Of a stretch of 7,926 bases of DNA, positions 1 through 7,316 are shown in pieces. Position 1 is the stretch's first letter. Each line of letters opens with the position of its first letter. Origin of the DNA: Elusimicrobiota bacterium (lineage in GTDB: Bacteria; Elusimicrobiota; UBA5214; JBBAAG01); the NCBI GenBank assembly GCA_041658405.1, contig JBBAAG010000111.1, forward strand, positions 1-7,926. Reading direction: 5' to 3'. Made by a program: the position numbers and the translations under genes. The notes beneath the pieces are model-generated. The model had not been told where the DNA came from. It ran no database searches and worked only from the letters and a program-made list of their open reading frames with translations.

Positions 1-392
1 ATAATATTAGTTGATTGTTTAAATTCAGCAATATCCTTTTTTACGGTATCAACTTTAATATTTATCACTTGAACATTGTCGTACAATACAATATAGTTTG
101 TAGTGAGTTCATCCAACGGAACTTTAATATCATTCTGTACAATATTTCTAAAGTCAACCAACGCTTTATGCAAGACATCTATATCTTCACCTAACCCGTC
201 AATTTCTTCCGTAAAACGTTTTTCAAACGCTATCCGCGCTTCCTTTTCTTTTGCTGAAGCAGACTGTTGCTGTACCGCTGCAGGTGATGAAGCTGTAACA
301 GTAGAAACAGTGGATAACTTGGTTTCCGCATCAAGAAAAGTTATTGATGCAGGTATCAACACAATTATTAACGTCCAAATAACATTTTTCAT
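1..392 (-). CDS. Unrecognised exported coiled-coil protein, N-terminal part (3' end cut by the window edge)
   Basis: I do not recognise this gene. The frame is open from the ATG at 392-390 to the left edge, giving 130 complete codons without a stop. Residues 1-22 look like a Sec signal peptide: Lys2, a hydrophobic core at about 4-20, and a likely cleavage site after LDA (20-22). No Cys follows, so it is not a lipoprotein. A linker rich in Ser, Thr, Ala and Gln (about 27-48) comes next. A charged helical stretch then shows 3-4 hydrophobic spacing (I64, L67, I71, L74, L78, F81, V85), typical of a coiled coil, and more K/D/E-rich helix-like sequence runs to the edge. A periplasmic or surface coiled-coil protein is the inference. 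It starts 8 bases after the rluD stop, with no Shine-Dalgarno in the usual window but an extended -10 motif just upstream. The signal peptide and clean frame make it likely real. Function is unknown. Confidence 0.75.
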   Translation of the reverse strand, partial: MKNVIWTLIIVLIPASITFLDAETKLSTVSTVTASSPAAVQQQSASAKEKEARIAFEKRFTEEIDGLGEDIDVLHKALVDFRNIVQNDIKVPLDELTTNYIVLYDNVQVINIKVDTVKKDIAEFKQSTNI

Positions 393-399
393 ATATGTT

Positions 400-408
400 A
401 TTATACCA
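400..408 (-). promoter_or_regulatory. Candidate extended -10 promoter for the exported coiled-coil gene
   Basis: The minus strand reads TGGTATAAT, which is a perfect TATAAT hexamer (405-400) preceded by a TGn extension. It overlaps the TAA stop of rluD (403-401). No TTGACA-like -35 is present at 16-18 bases; AGGAAA lies at the 17-base position. Extended -10 promoters can work without a good -35. The expected start of transcription, about 7 bases after the hexamer, falls at roughly 393-392, on the ATG of the downstream gene, so its mRNA would be leaderless or nearly so. AT-rich coding DNA produces such motifs by chance, so this is a candidate only. Confidence 0.4.
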
Positions 409-1336
409 AAATCCTAACTTTTTTTCCTTGATTGACTCGTTTTATGAGTAATTCAAAATCTTCCGGTAAGGGCGACACAAATTCCATTCTTTGTTTTTTC
501 CGTGGATGAATCACTGACAATTTCCACGCGTGTAACATCGGACGTTCTGCCAGCATAGAATCTTCAGGGAACCTGTTATAATCGATATCCCCTACTATAG
601 GATGCCCTATAGACACGAAATGCACGCGTATTTGATGTGTACGTCCTGTCTTAGGTTTTGCTATCACAACTGTATACTTTCCAAGGTTGAACATTACCGA
701 GTATTCAGTTACAGCATCACGGCTGTTTAATGAACTTACTTCCATAACTTTACGGTTTATTAAATTACGCCCTATCGGCGCATCAATAGTCCCACGGCGT
801 TCTTCAAATACGCCATGTACAACCGCAAGATACGTTTTTTCTACTAAACGCTTCTCAAACTGTTTTATCAATGCATACCTCGCTGGTTCAGTTTTAGCTA
901 CAATAATAGTCCCTGAGGTCCCTTTATCCAGCCTGTGCACGAGTCCCGGGCGGTAAAGTTCATCACCCACCGGCAATTGTTTGTAACGATATACCAACGC
1001 GTTTGCTAAAGTCCCTGTTTTATTCCCGCATGCTGGATGAACCACCATCCCTGCGGGTTTATTTATGACCACAATATCGTTATCTTCATAAACAATATCT
1101 AATGAAATATTTTCCGGCACGACTGCAGTTGGAATATTCTCTGGAAATTCAACTTCTACAGTTTGCCCTTCACTCAGGATAGACGAACTCTCGACACTGC
1201 GATTATTCACCAATACCATCTTTTGGTTTATCAGCATTTGAAAAAAACTACGTGAGTAATCCTTGTTATTCTCAGCTAAAAAACGGTCAACTCTTTTACC
1301 ACTATACTCCGGCTTAACAACTAAAACACGCTTCAT
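401..1336 (-). CDS. rluD: RluD/RluA-family 23S rRNA pseudouridine synthase
   Basis: A cytoplasmic enzyme that isomerises uridine to pseudouridine, most likely in 23S rRNA. At 311 residues it has the full RluD-type layout. An N-terminal S4 RNA-binding domain (about 12-65, with SGKRVDRFL) is followed by the catalytic domain: INKPAGMVVHP (91-101), the active-site loop HRLDKGTSG (134-142) with catalytic Asp137, and TGRTHQIRVH (230-239). The C-terminal RPMLHAWKL segment is also typical. The usual HRLDKDTSG has Gly for the second Asp here, while the catalytic Asp of RLD is kept. The ATG overlaps the lgt stop (ATGA), and AAGGA lies 9 bases upstream. Genes of this family (ylyB in Bacillus) commonly follow lspA, which supports the family but not the exact target. 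The substrate positions (1911/1915/1917 for E. coli RluD) cannot be assigned from sequence alone, and another RluA/RluC-type specificity remains possible. Confidence 0.93.
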   Translation of the reverse strand: MKRVLVVKPEYSGKRVDRFLAENNKDYSRSFFQMLINQKMVLVNNRSVESSSILSEGQTVEVEFPENIPTAVVPENISLDIVYEDNDIVVINKPAGMVVHPACGNKTGTLANALVYRYKQLPVGDELYRPGLVHRLDKGTSGTIIVAKTEPARYALIKQFEKRLVEKTYLAVVHGVFEERRGTIDAPIGRNLINRKVMEVSSLNSRDAVTEYSVMFNLGKYTVVIAKPKTGRTHQIRVHFVSIGHPIVGDIDYNRFPEDSMLAERPMLHAWKLSVIHPRKKQRMEFVSPLPEDFELLIKRVNQGKKVRILV

Positions 1337-2115
1337 TGTCTTAGATCCTTCTGCGGTTTAACAATTTTTTTTGTCATATACACGCTTATCACCAACGCAA
1401 CTGCAAACACAACAACCGATACCACCTGAGTAACTGACAACCCGGCAATACCAACCCCGCGGTCGTCACCTCTCAAAAATTCAATAAAATACCTGAAACA
1501 CGAAAACATCATAAGGTACTCAATCAACAACTGCCCTTTATACCTTTTTTTACCTCTACGTAACCACAGTGCCAAGAAAATACAGAAATCTCCGATTGCG
1601 GAATATACTTGTGCGGGATGCAACGGTATCCCCGTTGGTGCTAGTGAGTTTTCATTGGTAAAAACAATATGCATAAAAAACCCTGTTGGTTTGCCATAAC
1701 AACAACCCGCGAAGAAACATCCAATCCGTCCCATCGCATGCCCAACCGCAACTGCCGGCGCGAAGTAATCAAAATATTCAAAGATACTGATCTTTTTTAT
1801 CAAAGCAAATACAACCCCGGCAAGTATCCCGCCAATAAGCCCACCATGGAAATACAATCCGCCTTCCCATAACGCCAGTACTTTTAACGGTTCTTTGAGG
1901 TAGTATCCTAAATTCATTATCACATAAAATATCCGCGCACCTATCAGAATACCGAGTATGATACAAAATATTAGGTCGTATACAAGATTATCGTCAACCT
2001 TATCTTTCCGTGTCTGAACCAGTACCACCCATGCAGCAACCATCAAGCCAATCGCATAAAACAAACCATAAGTATAGAAAGTTACGGATCCGAGCTTTAA
2101 CAATATTGGGTACAT
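1333..2115 (-). CDS. lgt: Prolipoprotein diacylglyceryl transferase
   Basis: An inner-membrane enzyme that transfers diacylglycerol from phosphatidylglycerol to the lipobox Cys of prolipoproteins, the first step of lipoprotein maturation. The protein has 260 residues with about seven hydrophobic segments. Family signatures are clear: GGLYFHGGLIGG (85-96) with the essential His90 (E. coli H103), HAMGRIGCFFAGCCYG (126-141) with Arg130 (E. coli R143), HPAQVYSAIGDF (166-177), and FRYFIEFLRGDDRG (207-220) with Arg215 (E. coli R239). The GRIGCF..GCCYG form replaces the GRIGNF..GE form of E. coli; I recall it from other Lgt proteins, so it is a variant and not a defect. The start ATG has AGGGGA 8 bases upstream, and this sequence includes the lspA stop. 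Its 3' end overlaps rluD by 4 bases. Immediate proximity to lspA, whose product acts on the Lgt product, supports the call. Confidence 0.97.
   Translation of the reverse strand: MYPILLKLGSVTFYTYGLFYAIGLMVAAWVVLVQTRKDKVDDNLVYDLIFCIILGILIGARIFYVIMNLGYYLKEPLKVLALWEGGLYFHGGLIGGILAGVVFALIKKISIFEYFDYFAPAVAVGHAMGRIGCFFAGCCYGKPTGFFMHIVFTNENSLAPTGIPLHPAQVYSAIGDFCIFLALWLRRGKKRYKGQLLIEYLMMFSCFRYFIEFLRGDDRGVGIAGLSVTQVVSVVVFAVALVISVYMTKKIVKPQKDLRQ
1346..1350 (-). promoter_or_regulatory. Shine-Dalgarno of rluD inside the end of lgt
   Basis: AAGGA lies 9 bases before the rluD ATG and within the last codons of lgt. The ATG overlaps the lgt TGA, again suggesting coupling. Confidence 0.65.
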
Positions 2116-2123
2116 ACAAAAAA

Positions 2124-2129
2124 TCCCCT
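2124..2129 (-). promoter_or_regulatory. Shine-Dalgarno of lgt overlapping the lspA stop codon
   Basis: The minus strand reads AGGGGA, 8 bases before the lgt ATG. The TAG stop of lspA (2130-2128) lies within it, so ribosomes finishing lspA sit on the lgt initiation site. This suggests translational coupling and fixes the lgt start. Confidence 0.75.
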
Positions 2130-2592
2130 ACTTTGCCTTGTTTAAAAATAATAAATGTATTATCCACAAACCTATTCCAATAGATATTGCGATATCAGAT
2201 ACATTAAACACCGGGAAAACCCGAAAATCAATAAAGTCTACTACCACTCCTCGAAACAAGCGGTCAACAAAATTACCACCCGCACCACCAAATATAAACC
2301 CTAACGTTATTTGAAAATACACGCTACTTGTCTTTTTCAATTCGTGGTATAGGATAGTAAACACCAAGATTGCTGCAATAACAAATAACCACCTGAACCC
2401 CTGCAGCATACCAAAAGCAGCACCGGTATTTTCTGTGTATGACAAATACAGAAATGGTAATATGGTTATGTATTCTACTGGTTTAAGCAAACTCACTGCC
2501 AAGACTTTGGTTACCCTATCCAGCAATACAATAATTAAGCTTGTTAGAATACACGGCAAATACTTATACACCGTTGTAATCAACCGTATCAT
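2128..2592 (-). CDS. lspA: Lipoprotein signal peptidase (signal peptidase II)
   Basis: An aspartyl protease of the inner membrane that cleaves the signal peptide of diacylglyceryl-modified prolipoproteins, directly after Lgt. It has 154 residues, close to the usual 150-170, with four hydrophobic segments. Motifs in order are LLDRVTK (23-29), ENTGAAFG (54-61), GGNFVDR (105-111), VVVDF (116-120) and FNVSDIAI (129-136). By comparison with LspA structures the catalytic pair is Asp119 and Asp133, and both are intact. The ATG overlaps the ileS stop as ATGA, and AGGGG lies 6 bases upstream, inside the last ileS codons. The ileS-lspA pair is among the most widespread bacterial gene neighbourhoods. 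The protein is a globomycin-target homologue. Confidence 0.97.
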   Translation of the reverse strand: MIRLITTVYKYLPCILTSLIIVLLDRVTKVLAVSLLKPVEYITILPFLYLSYTENTGAAFGMLQGFRWLFVIAAILVFTILYHELKKTSSVYFQITLGFIFGGAGGNFVDRLFRGVVVDFIDFRVFPVFNVSDIAISIGIGLWIIHLLFLNKAK

Positions 2593-5390
2593 TTACAACC
2601 CCTGACAACTTCATGACAACGGTCACAGAGTTCAGGATGATCCTCATGTTTACTTACACTATGCGAATAATTCCAGCATCGCACACACTTTATACCATCT
2701 GCTTTACTTATTTTAATCATCACATCGCCTTCACCTTTACCACGGAATATAACAACACTAGAACTTATAGTTATCATCGGCCATTGGTGTTCATATTCTT
2801 TAATAACACAGAATTCTTCATCTGAAAACGATGTTATTTCCACTTTAGCTTCCAAAGAACTGCCAATAACTTTCTCCTGCCGCATTTTTTCCATCTCAAG
2901 ATTAACTTTTTCCTTGATCTTACGTATAACTTCCCATTTTGCAGCAAGCGGTTTATTCAACCATTCAGGCTGTGCTGTCGCAAACCCGGACAAAAACACG
3001 CTTTCTTCCAGGCCCGCACCGGCTTTTTCAACTTTTAACGTTTGCCACACATCTTCTGCGGTAAATGATAACATCGGCGACATGGACTTAACCAAAACCA
3101 TCAGTGTCTGATACATTACCGTCTGCGCACCACGGCGTTCAACACATCCAGGACCGAAGGTATACAACCTGTCTTTCAGGATATCCAGATAAAAATTACT
3201 GAGGTCAAAAACGCAATAATCATGCACAGCACGTAGAACTTTATTGAACTCATAAGCTTCGTAATACCTAGTAACTTCAGTTACAAGCATATAAAGTTTA
3301 TGAAGCATATATTTATCTATATCCCACAAGTCAGAACACTTTACACAATTATCTTCAGGGTTATAATCACACAAATTCCCTAACATAAACCTATAAGTAT
3401 TCCTTATTTTTCTGTATGTATCCGCCAGTTGTTTCAGTATCTCTTCGGAAATACGTATATCTTCGTGATAATCCGAATTTGCTACCCATAACCTGAGGAT
3501 TTCGGCACCATACTTCTTAATAATTTCCTGTGGTGCAATAACATTACCTAACGACTTATGCATTGCACGCCCGTTGCCATCAAGCACAAACCCGTGTGTA
3601 ATCACGGCCTTATACGGTGCAGTGTTGTGCAATGCAACCGCCGGAATTAACGATGTCTGGAACCATCCTCTATGCTGATCACTACCTTCTAAATACACAT
3701 CTGCCGGAAATGTGAGGTTAGCATCTGTCCTTAATACCGACTCATGGGATACTCCGGAATCAAACCATACGTCGATTATATCCTCACCTTTCTTAAACTC
3801 ATTATGGCCGCACGCGCATTTAATCCCTTGCGGGAGTAATTCACCTACATCTTTTTCATACCATACATTCGTGCCGTACTGTGTAATCAGTTTTTCAATA
3901 TTTTCCAGCACCTTATCATCCATCAACGGAGTATTACATTTTTGGCAGTACATCACAGGTATCGGTGCACCCCAAAAACGTTGACGCGAAAGACACCAGT
4001 CCGGGCGTGACGACACCATTCCTTTTATACGATTTAAACCGTAGTCAGGAATCCAATGAACCCTGTCAGTTTCAGCTAATAACTTTTCACGTAAACCCTG
4101 ATAGTCCACATTAAGAAACCACTGTTCCGTAGCGCGGAAGATAACAGGTTTTTTGCATCTCCAGCAATGCGGGTACGAATGATTAGCCTCACTATTATGT
4201 AACATAACATTCTGTTGTGTTAAATCCGCAATAATATTTGCATTCGCTTCAAACACTTTTTGGCCTTCATACTTTGGAACTTCATTTGTGAACTTACCAT
4301 ACGCATTTACCGGAGCGAAGATCGGCAGGTTGTATTTCAAGCCAACTTCATAATCATCATCCCCATGCCCCGGAGCAATATGGACAATCCCTGTACCATC
4401 TTCTAAACTAACATATCCTGCCAGTACACCGACTGAGATTTTTCCTTCAATCACAGGATGTATGCATTTAATACCTTCCAAGTCCTTACCCTTATATTTT
4501 TGCAGCACTTCAATATTACCTGCGTGCAACACTTCCGCAATTTTGGGTAACAGGTATTCTGACACTATAAGATTCTCATTCCTTCCGTCATTCAATTTTA
4601 AAGCAACGTTTACATAATCAAACTCCGGATTGAACGCTAAAGCTACATTTGCGGGTAAAGTCCACGGTGTGGTGGTCCAAATAAGAACCGCTGCTACCGG
4701 TTGAACTTTACTACCCACACCTTCGTTTATTACAGGAAACTTTACATACACCGACGGTGAACCATGATCCTGGAATTCAATTTCAGAATCCGCAAGCGCG
4801 GTCTCGCATTGTACACACCAGTATACCGGTTTTTTTCTGCGATAAATATACCCGTTTTTTACTAGGTTACGGAAACTACGGTATATTCCACCCTCATATT
4901 TCGGCGACATTGTAATATACGGATTCTCCCAATCAGCTGTTATACCAAGACGTTTGAAATCGTTGCGTTGCAAGTCAATATATTTCTGCGCATAGACCTC
5001 AGCGTCTTTCCTAAACTTTACGCGGTCAATTGAGCGTTTATCAATCTTTTTTTCTTTCATCAGATTCTGTTCAATCGGCAACCCGTGGCAGTCCCAACCC
5101 GGGATATAGGGAGTATGATAACCGCACAATGATTTGTACTTAACCACCATATCTTTCAATATTTTGTTTAACGCATGCCCAAGATGAATCGGCCCATTGG
5201 CATACGGCGGCCCATCGTGAAGTACAAACTTTTTCCCTCCGGTATTATGTTCCAGCATTTTTTGGTACAGCCCAATTGACTCCCAGTACTCCAGAAACTG
5301 TGGTTCACGTACAGGCAGGTTCGCTTTCATTGAAAACTTAGTCTCCGGCAAATTCACCGGATATTTATTAACTTTTTTATCTTCCGCCAT
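2589..5390 (-). CDS. ileS: Isoleucyl-tRNA synthetase, bacterial type with C-terminal zinc site
   Basis: A class I aminoacyl-tRNA synthetase that charges tRNA-Ile in the cytoplasm and edits Val-tRNA-Ile. From the ATG at 5390 it has 933 residues, the normal length. It shows the HIGH motif as HLGH (69-72) in PPYANGPIHLGHALNK, PGWDCHGLPIE, the CP1 editing domain with TTTPWTLPAN (239-248) and GHGDDDY (341-347), SRQRFWGAPIPV, and a C-terminal zinc ribbon with C902, C905, C922 and C925. The KMSKS loop is altered to AMHKS (609-613), keeping the second Lys and Ser. A GTG at 5411 overlapping the mtnA stop (GTGA) would add seven residues. I prefer the ATG because AAGGAG (5408-5403) lies 12 bases before it, while no Shine-Dalgarno precedes the GTG. 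There is no room for a T-box leader upstream. The 3' end overlaps lspA by four bases. Confidence 0.97.
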   Translation of the reverse strand: MAEDKKVNKYPVNLPETKFSMKANLPVREPQFLEYWESIGLYQKMLEHNTGGKKFVLHDGPPYANGPIHLGHALNKILKDMVVKYKSLCGYHTPYIPGWDCHGLPIEQNLMKEKKIDKRSIDRVKFRKDAEVYAQKYIDLQRNDFKRLGITADWENPYITMSPKYEGGIYRSFRNLVKNGYIYRRKKPVYWCVQCETALADSEIEFQDHGSPSVYVKFPVINEGVGSKVQPVAAVLIWTTTPWTLPANVALAFNPEFDYVNVALKLNDGRNENLIVSEYLLPKIAEVLHAGNIEVLQKYKGKDLEGIKCIHPVIEGKISVGVLAGYVSLEDGTGIVHIAPGHGDDDYEVGLKYNLPIFAPVNAYGKFTNEVPKYEGQKVFEANANIIADLTQQNVMLHNSEANHSYPHCWRCKKPVIFRATEQWFLNVDYQGLREKLLAETDRVHWIPDYGLNRIKGMVSSRPDWCLSRQRFWGAPIPVMYCQKCNTPLMDDKVLENIEKLITQYGTNVWYEKDVGELLPQGIKCACGHNEFKKGEDIIDVWFDSGVSHESVLRTDANLTFPADVYLEGSDQHRGWFQTSLIPAVALHNTAPYKAVITHGFVLDGNGRAMHKSLGNVIAPQEIIKKYGAEILRLWVANSDYHEDIRISEEILKQLADTYRKIRNTYRFMLGNLCDYNPEDNCVKCSDLWDIDKYMLHKLYMLVTEVTRYYEAYEFNKVLRAVHDYCVFDLSNFYLDILKDRLYTFGPGCVERRGAQTVMYQTLMVLVKSMSPMLSFTAEDVWQTLKVEKAGAGLEESVFLSGFATAQPEWLNKPLAAKWEVIRKIKEKVNLEMEKMRQEKVIGSSLEAKVEITSFSDEEFCVIKEYEHQWPMITISSSVVIFRGKGEGDVMIKISKADGIKCVRCWNYSHSVSKHEDHPELCDRCHEVVRGCK
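2599..2603 (-). promoter_or_regulatory. Shine-Dalgarno of lspA inside the end of ileS
   Basis: AGGGG lies 6 bases before the lspA ATG and within the last codons of ileS. With the ATGA overlap this suggests that lspA translation is coupled to ileS. Confidence 0.7.
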
Positions 5391-5402
5391 TGATTTACAA
5401 CA

Positions 5403-5408
5403 CTCCTT
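5403..5408 (-). promoter_or_regulatory. Shine-Dalgarno that decides the ileS start
   Basis: AAGGAG on the minus strand begins in the mtnA stop region and lies 12 bases before the ATG at 5390. It would fall inside the reading frame if the GTG at 5411 were the start. The spacing is slightly long, so the choice of ATG is favoured but not certain. Confidence 0.6.
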
Positions 5409-6490
5409 CACTTTGCATATAAATGCTTAACCCTGTATTTTCCTAGATTTCTTTGATACGGTTTTTGTATAACACCGCATTCCGTAACGATTCCTGTTAT
5501 ATACTTACCCGGTGTAACATCAAACGCCGGGTTTAGCACACTGGTATCAGAAGAAGTAACGTATACACCCCGTATTTTTCTTACTTCATCATCACTACGG
5601 TACTCAATCTTGATTTCCTTGCCATTACTCATCCCTAAATCTATAGACGAAAACGGCGCTGCGATATAAAACGGCACATTATTTTCTTTTGCCAGTATTG
5701 ACAACGAATATGTCCCGATTTTATTAGCAGTATCACCGTTTGCAGCAATACGGTCCGCTCCAACGATTACGAAATCCACCATTTTTTTTGACATAAAATA
5801 TCCTGCCATATTATCACAAATAAGAGTATGTTTCACACGATGTTGTTGAAGTTCCCATGCAGTAAGCCGCGCGCCTTGCATATACGGCCGGGTTTCATCC
5901 ACAAAAACGTTTTCTACACAATGTTCTTTCGCTAACTGTAGTACCACACCCAGAGCTGTACCATACGCACCGGTTGCTAACGAGCCAGTATTACAATGTG
6001 TCAGGATGTTATAGCGTTTACCCTTTTTTTTATTAAACCACTTTGCACCGTTGATACATATCAGCCGGTCAGTTTCTATGTTTTCGCTTACAACCTTATC
6101 CGCTTCTGTTTCTACGATATTCTGTAATTCACGCACATTACCCTTTACTTTTCCTACAGCATTTTGTGTTTCATTAAGTATGCGGGTGCAACACCATTTT
6201 ATATTCACTGCCGTTGGACGGGTTGATATCAATATTTCAGCAACTTTATTTAGGTTATGCATTAACTCTTCAACACTATTACATTTACTTGTATTAACAA
6301 ATTGTTTGAACGCATACGCAGCAGTAATTCCCAACGCAGGCGCACCGCGGACAGTCATATTCCTGATAGCTTCTGCAACTGAATTTAAATTCTTACAGGT
6401 AACATATACGACTTCCCAAGGAATTATACGCTGGTCTAAGAGTAACAAATTGCCGTTTTGGTATAACACCGGCAAAAAACGCTTTTTCAT
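5408..6490 (-). CDS. mtnA: S-methyl-5-thioribose-1-phosphate isomerase (methionine salvage)
   Basis: Converts 5-methylthioribose-1-phosphate to 5-methylthioribulose-1-phosphate, in recycling of the methylthioadenosine left by polyamine and related synthesis. The protein is cytoplasmic, has 360 residues and belongs to the eIF2B-like isomerase family. It carries MTVRGAPALGITAAYA (45-60), RPTAVNIKW (91-99), THCNTGSLATGAYGTALG (164-181) with catalytic Cys166, DETRPYMQGARLTAWEL (198-214), GADRIAANGDTANKIGTY (244-261) with catalytic Asp246, and NPAFDVTP near the C-terminus. Cys and Asp correspond to Cys160 and Asp240 of the B. subtilis enzyme, which separates it from the eIF2B subunits. Its ATG overlaps the proC stop (ATGA), with a weak AGG 6 bases upstream. 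No other methionine-salvage gene is in the window. The related ribose-1,5-bisphosphate isomerase fold is a less likely alternative. Confidence 0.95.
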   Translation of the reverse strand: MKKRFLPVLYQNGNLLLLDQRIIPWEVVYVTCKNLNSVAEAIRNMTVRGAPALGITAAYAFKQFVNTSKCNSVEELMHNLNKVAEILISTRPTAVNIKWCCTRILNETQNAVGKVKGNVRELQNIVETEADKVVSENIETDRLICINGAKWFNKKKGKRYNILTHCNTGSLATGAYGTALGVVLQLAKEHCVENVFVDETRPYMQGARLTAWELQQHRVKHTLICDNMAGYFMSKKMVDFVIVGADRIAANGDTANKIGTYSLSILAKENNVPFYIAAPFSSIDLGMSNGKEIKIEYRSDDEVRKIRGVYVTSSDTSVLNPAFDVTPGKYITGIVTECGVIQKPYQRNLGKYRVKHLYAK

Positions 6491-7305
6491 TTGCTGCCTA
6501 ACACTTTTGCGCGTTTTTCCGCCGCCGTTACTGCGTTTATAAATCTGGTTAACCAGTCTTTAGATTCCAAATATTTTATTGCCGCTTCAGTCGTACCCCC
6601 GGGAGAAGTAACTTTCTTACGCAGCAAAGTTGCTGGTAAGGCTTCTTTCCACGCCAACATTTTACCAGCACCGTGTATTGTGTTAACAACAAGTTGCACT
6701 GCAATATCTTTTGGTATACCAAGTTTCACCGCTGCCTCTGTCATCCCTTCAGCCAGATAAAACACGTATGCCGGCCCAGAACCTGACACGGCAGTAACTG
6801 CATTCATTAGCCGTTCCGGCAGTTCCGCAGAGTATCCCATAGAATTAAATATATTCAGTACAGTTTTGATATCACTATGCTTTGCTTTTTTACCTTTACA
6901 CACCACTGTTGCACCTAAACAAACCATAGCAGGTGTGTTTGGCATTACACGCACAACACGCGGCCGGTTACACAATTTATTTTCTATAAACACAGTCTTG
7001 ATCCCCGCAGCAATGGATATAACCAAATGCCTTGGTGATATGCCTACCGATATATTTCCCAGTACATCACCCATCTGCTGAGGTTTTACTGCTATTATAA
7101 GTACTGACGTTTTTTTTAATAACCGACTGTATTCTTTAATAACCGTTACGCCATATTTTTTTGCGATATACTTTGTTCTTTCTTCTGAAATATCGTTTAT
7201 AAATAAAGAATCGGGATTTACTAATCCCGCGTTTATGATACCGCGGATAATAGCTTCCGCCATATTACCAGCTCCAATGAATCCTATATTCTTAAGTTTC
7301 AACAA
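6487..7305 (-). CDS. proC: Pyrroline-5-carboxylate reductase
   Basis: Reduces 1-pyrroline-5-carboxylate to L-proline with NAD(P)H, the last step of proline synthesis, in the cytoplasm. It has 272 residues, the normal length. The N-terminal Rossmann domain begins with IGFIGAGNMAEAI (7-19). VKPQ (73-76) and RVMPNTPA (119-126) follow. The helical C-terminal domain carries SGSGPAY (174-180) and the family signature VTSPGGTTEAAI (232-243). The start is one of two tandem TTG codons (7305 or 7302). The first in-frame ATG is inside the GAGNM dinucleotide-binding loop, and an in-frame TAA at 7314-7312 closes the frame upstream, so a TTG start is nearly forced. No Shine-Dalgarno stands at normal distance: the nearest AAAGG is 15 bases before the first TTG. 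The gene starts 11 bases after the sigma-factor stop and overlaps mtnA by four bases. Confidence 0.95.
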   Translation of the reverse strand: MLKLKNIGFIGAGNMAEAIIRGIINAGLVNPDSLFINDISEERTKYIAKKYGVTVIKEYSRLLKKTSVLIIAVKPQQMGDVLGNISVGISPRHLVISIAAGIKTVFIENKLCNRPRVVRVMPNTPAMVCLGATVVCKGKKAKHSDIKTVLNIFNSMGYSAELPERLMNAVTAVSGSGPAYVFYLAEGMTEAAVKLGIPKDIAVQLVVNTIHGAGKMLAWKEALPATLLRKKVTSPGGTTEAAIKYLESKDWLTRFINAVTAAEKRAKVLGSK

Positions 7306-7316
7306 AATAATTTAAC

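Noticed and set aside
103..417. Plus-strand open frame of 104 codons near the left edge
   Set aside because: It is antisense to the signal-peptide gene and the rluD end, its predicted peptide is Ser/Thr-rich without any recognisable motif, and all neighbours run on the minus strand.
401..440. Terminator after rluD
   Set aside because: A T-run is visible on the plus strand only, inside the rluD coding end. No GC-rich hairpin followed by a U-run exists in the direction of transcription.
5391..5411. Possible T-box or other leader regulating ileS
   Set aside because: There is no non-coding space: ileS starts at the mtnA stop, so no leader RNA can fit immediately upstream.
6024..6031. A8 run in mtnA with an in-phase A AAA AAG heptamer, like the dnaX slippery site
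   Set aside because: A -1 shift would meet a stop immediately (GGG TAA) and lose the catalytic residues. I see no obvious stimulating hairpin. Poly-Lys codons in AT-rich genes give such runs by chance. A similar A8 run lies in proC near 7110-7117.
6051..6542. Plus-strand open frame of 163 codons opposite mtnA
   Set aside because: The minus-strand mtnA motifs cover the same bases and are full length. The plus-strand peptide is low in recognisable features and is a shadow of the complementary coding frame.
7115..7145. Direct repeat of the 11-mer CGGTTATTAAA at a 20-base distance in proC
   Set aside because: The copies fall in different reading phases of a conserved gene and are only 11 bases long, so chance is the best explanation.
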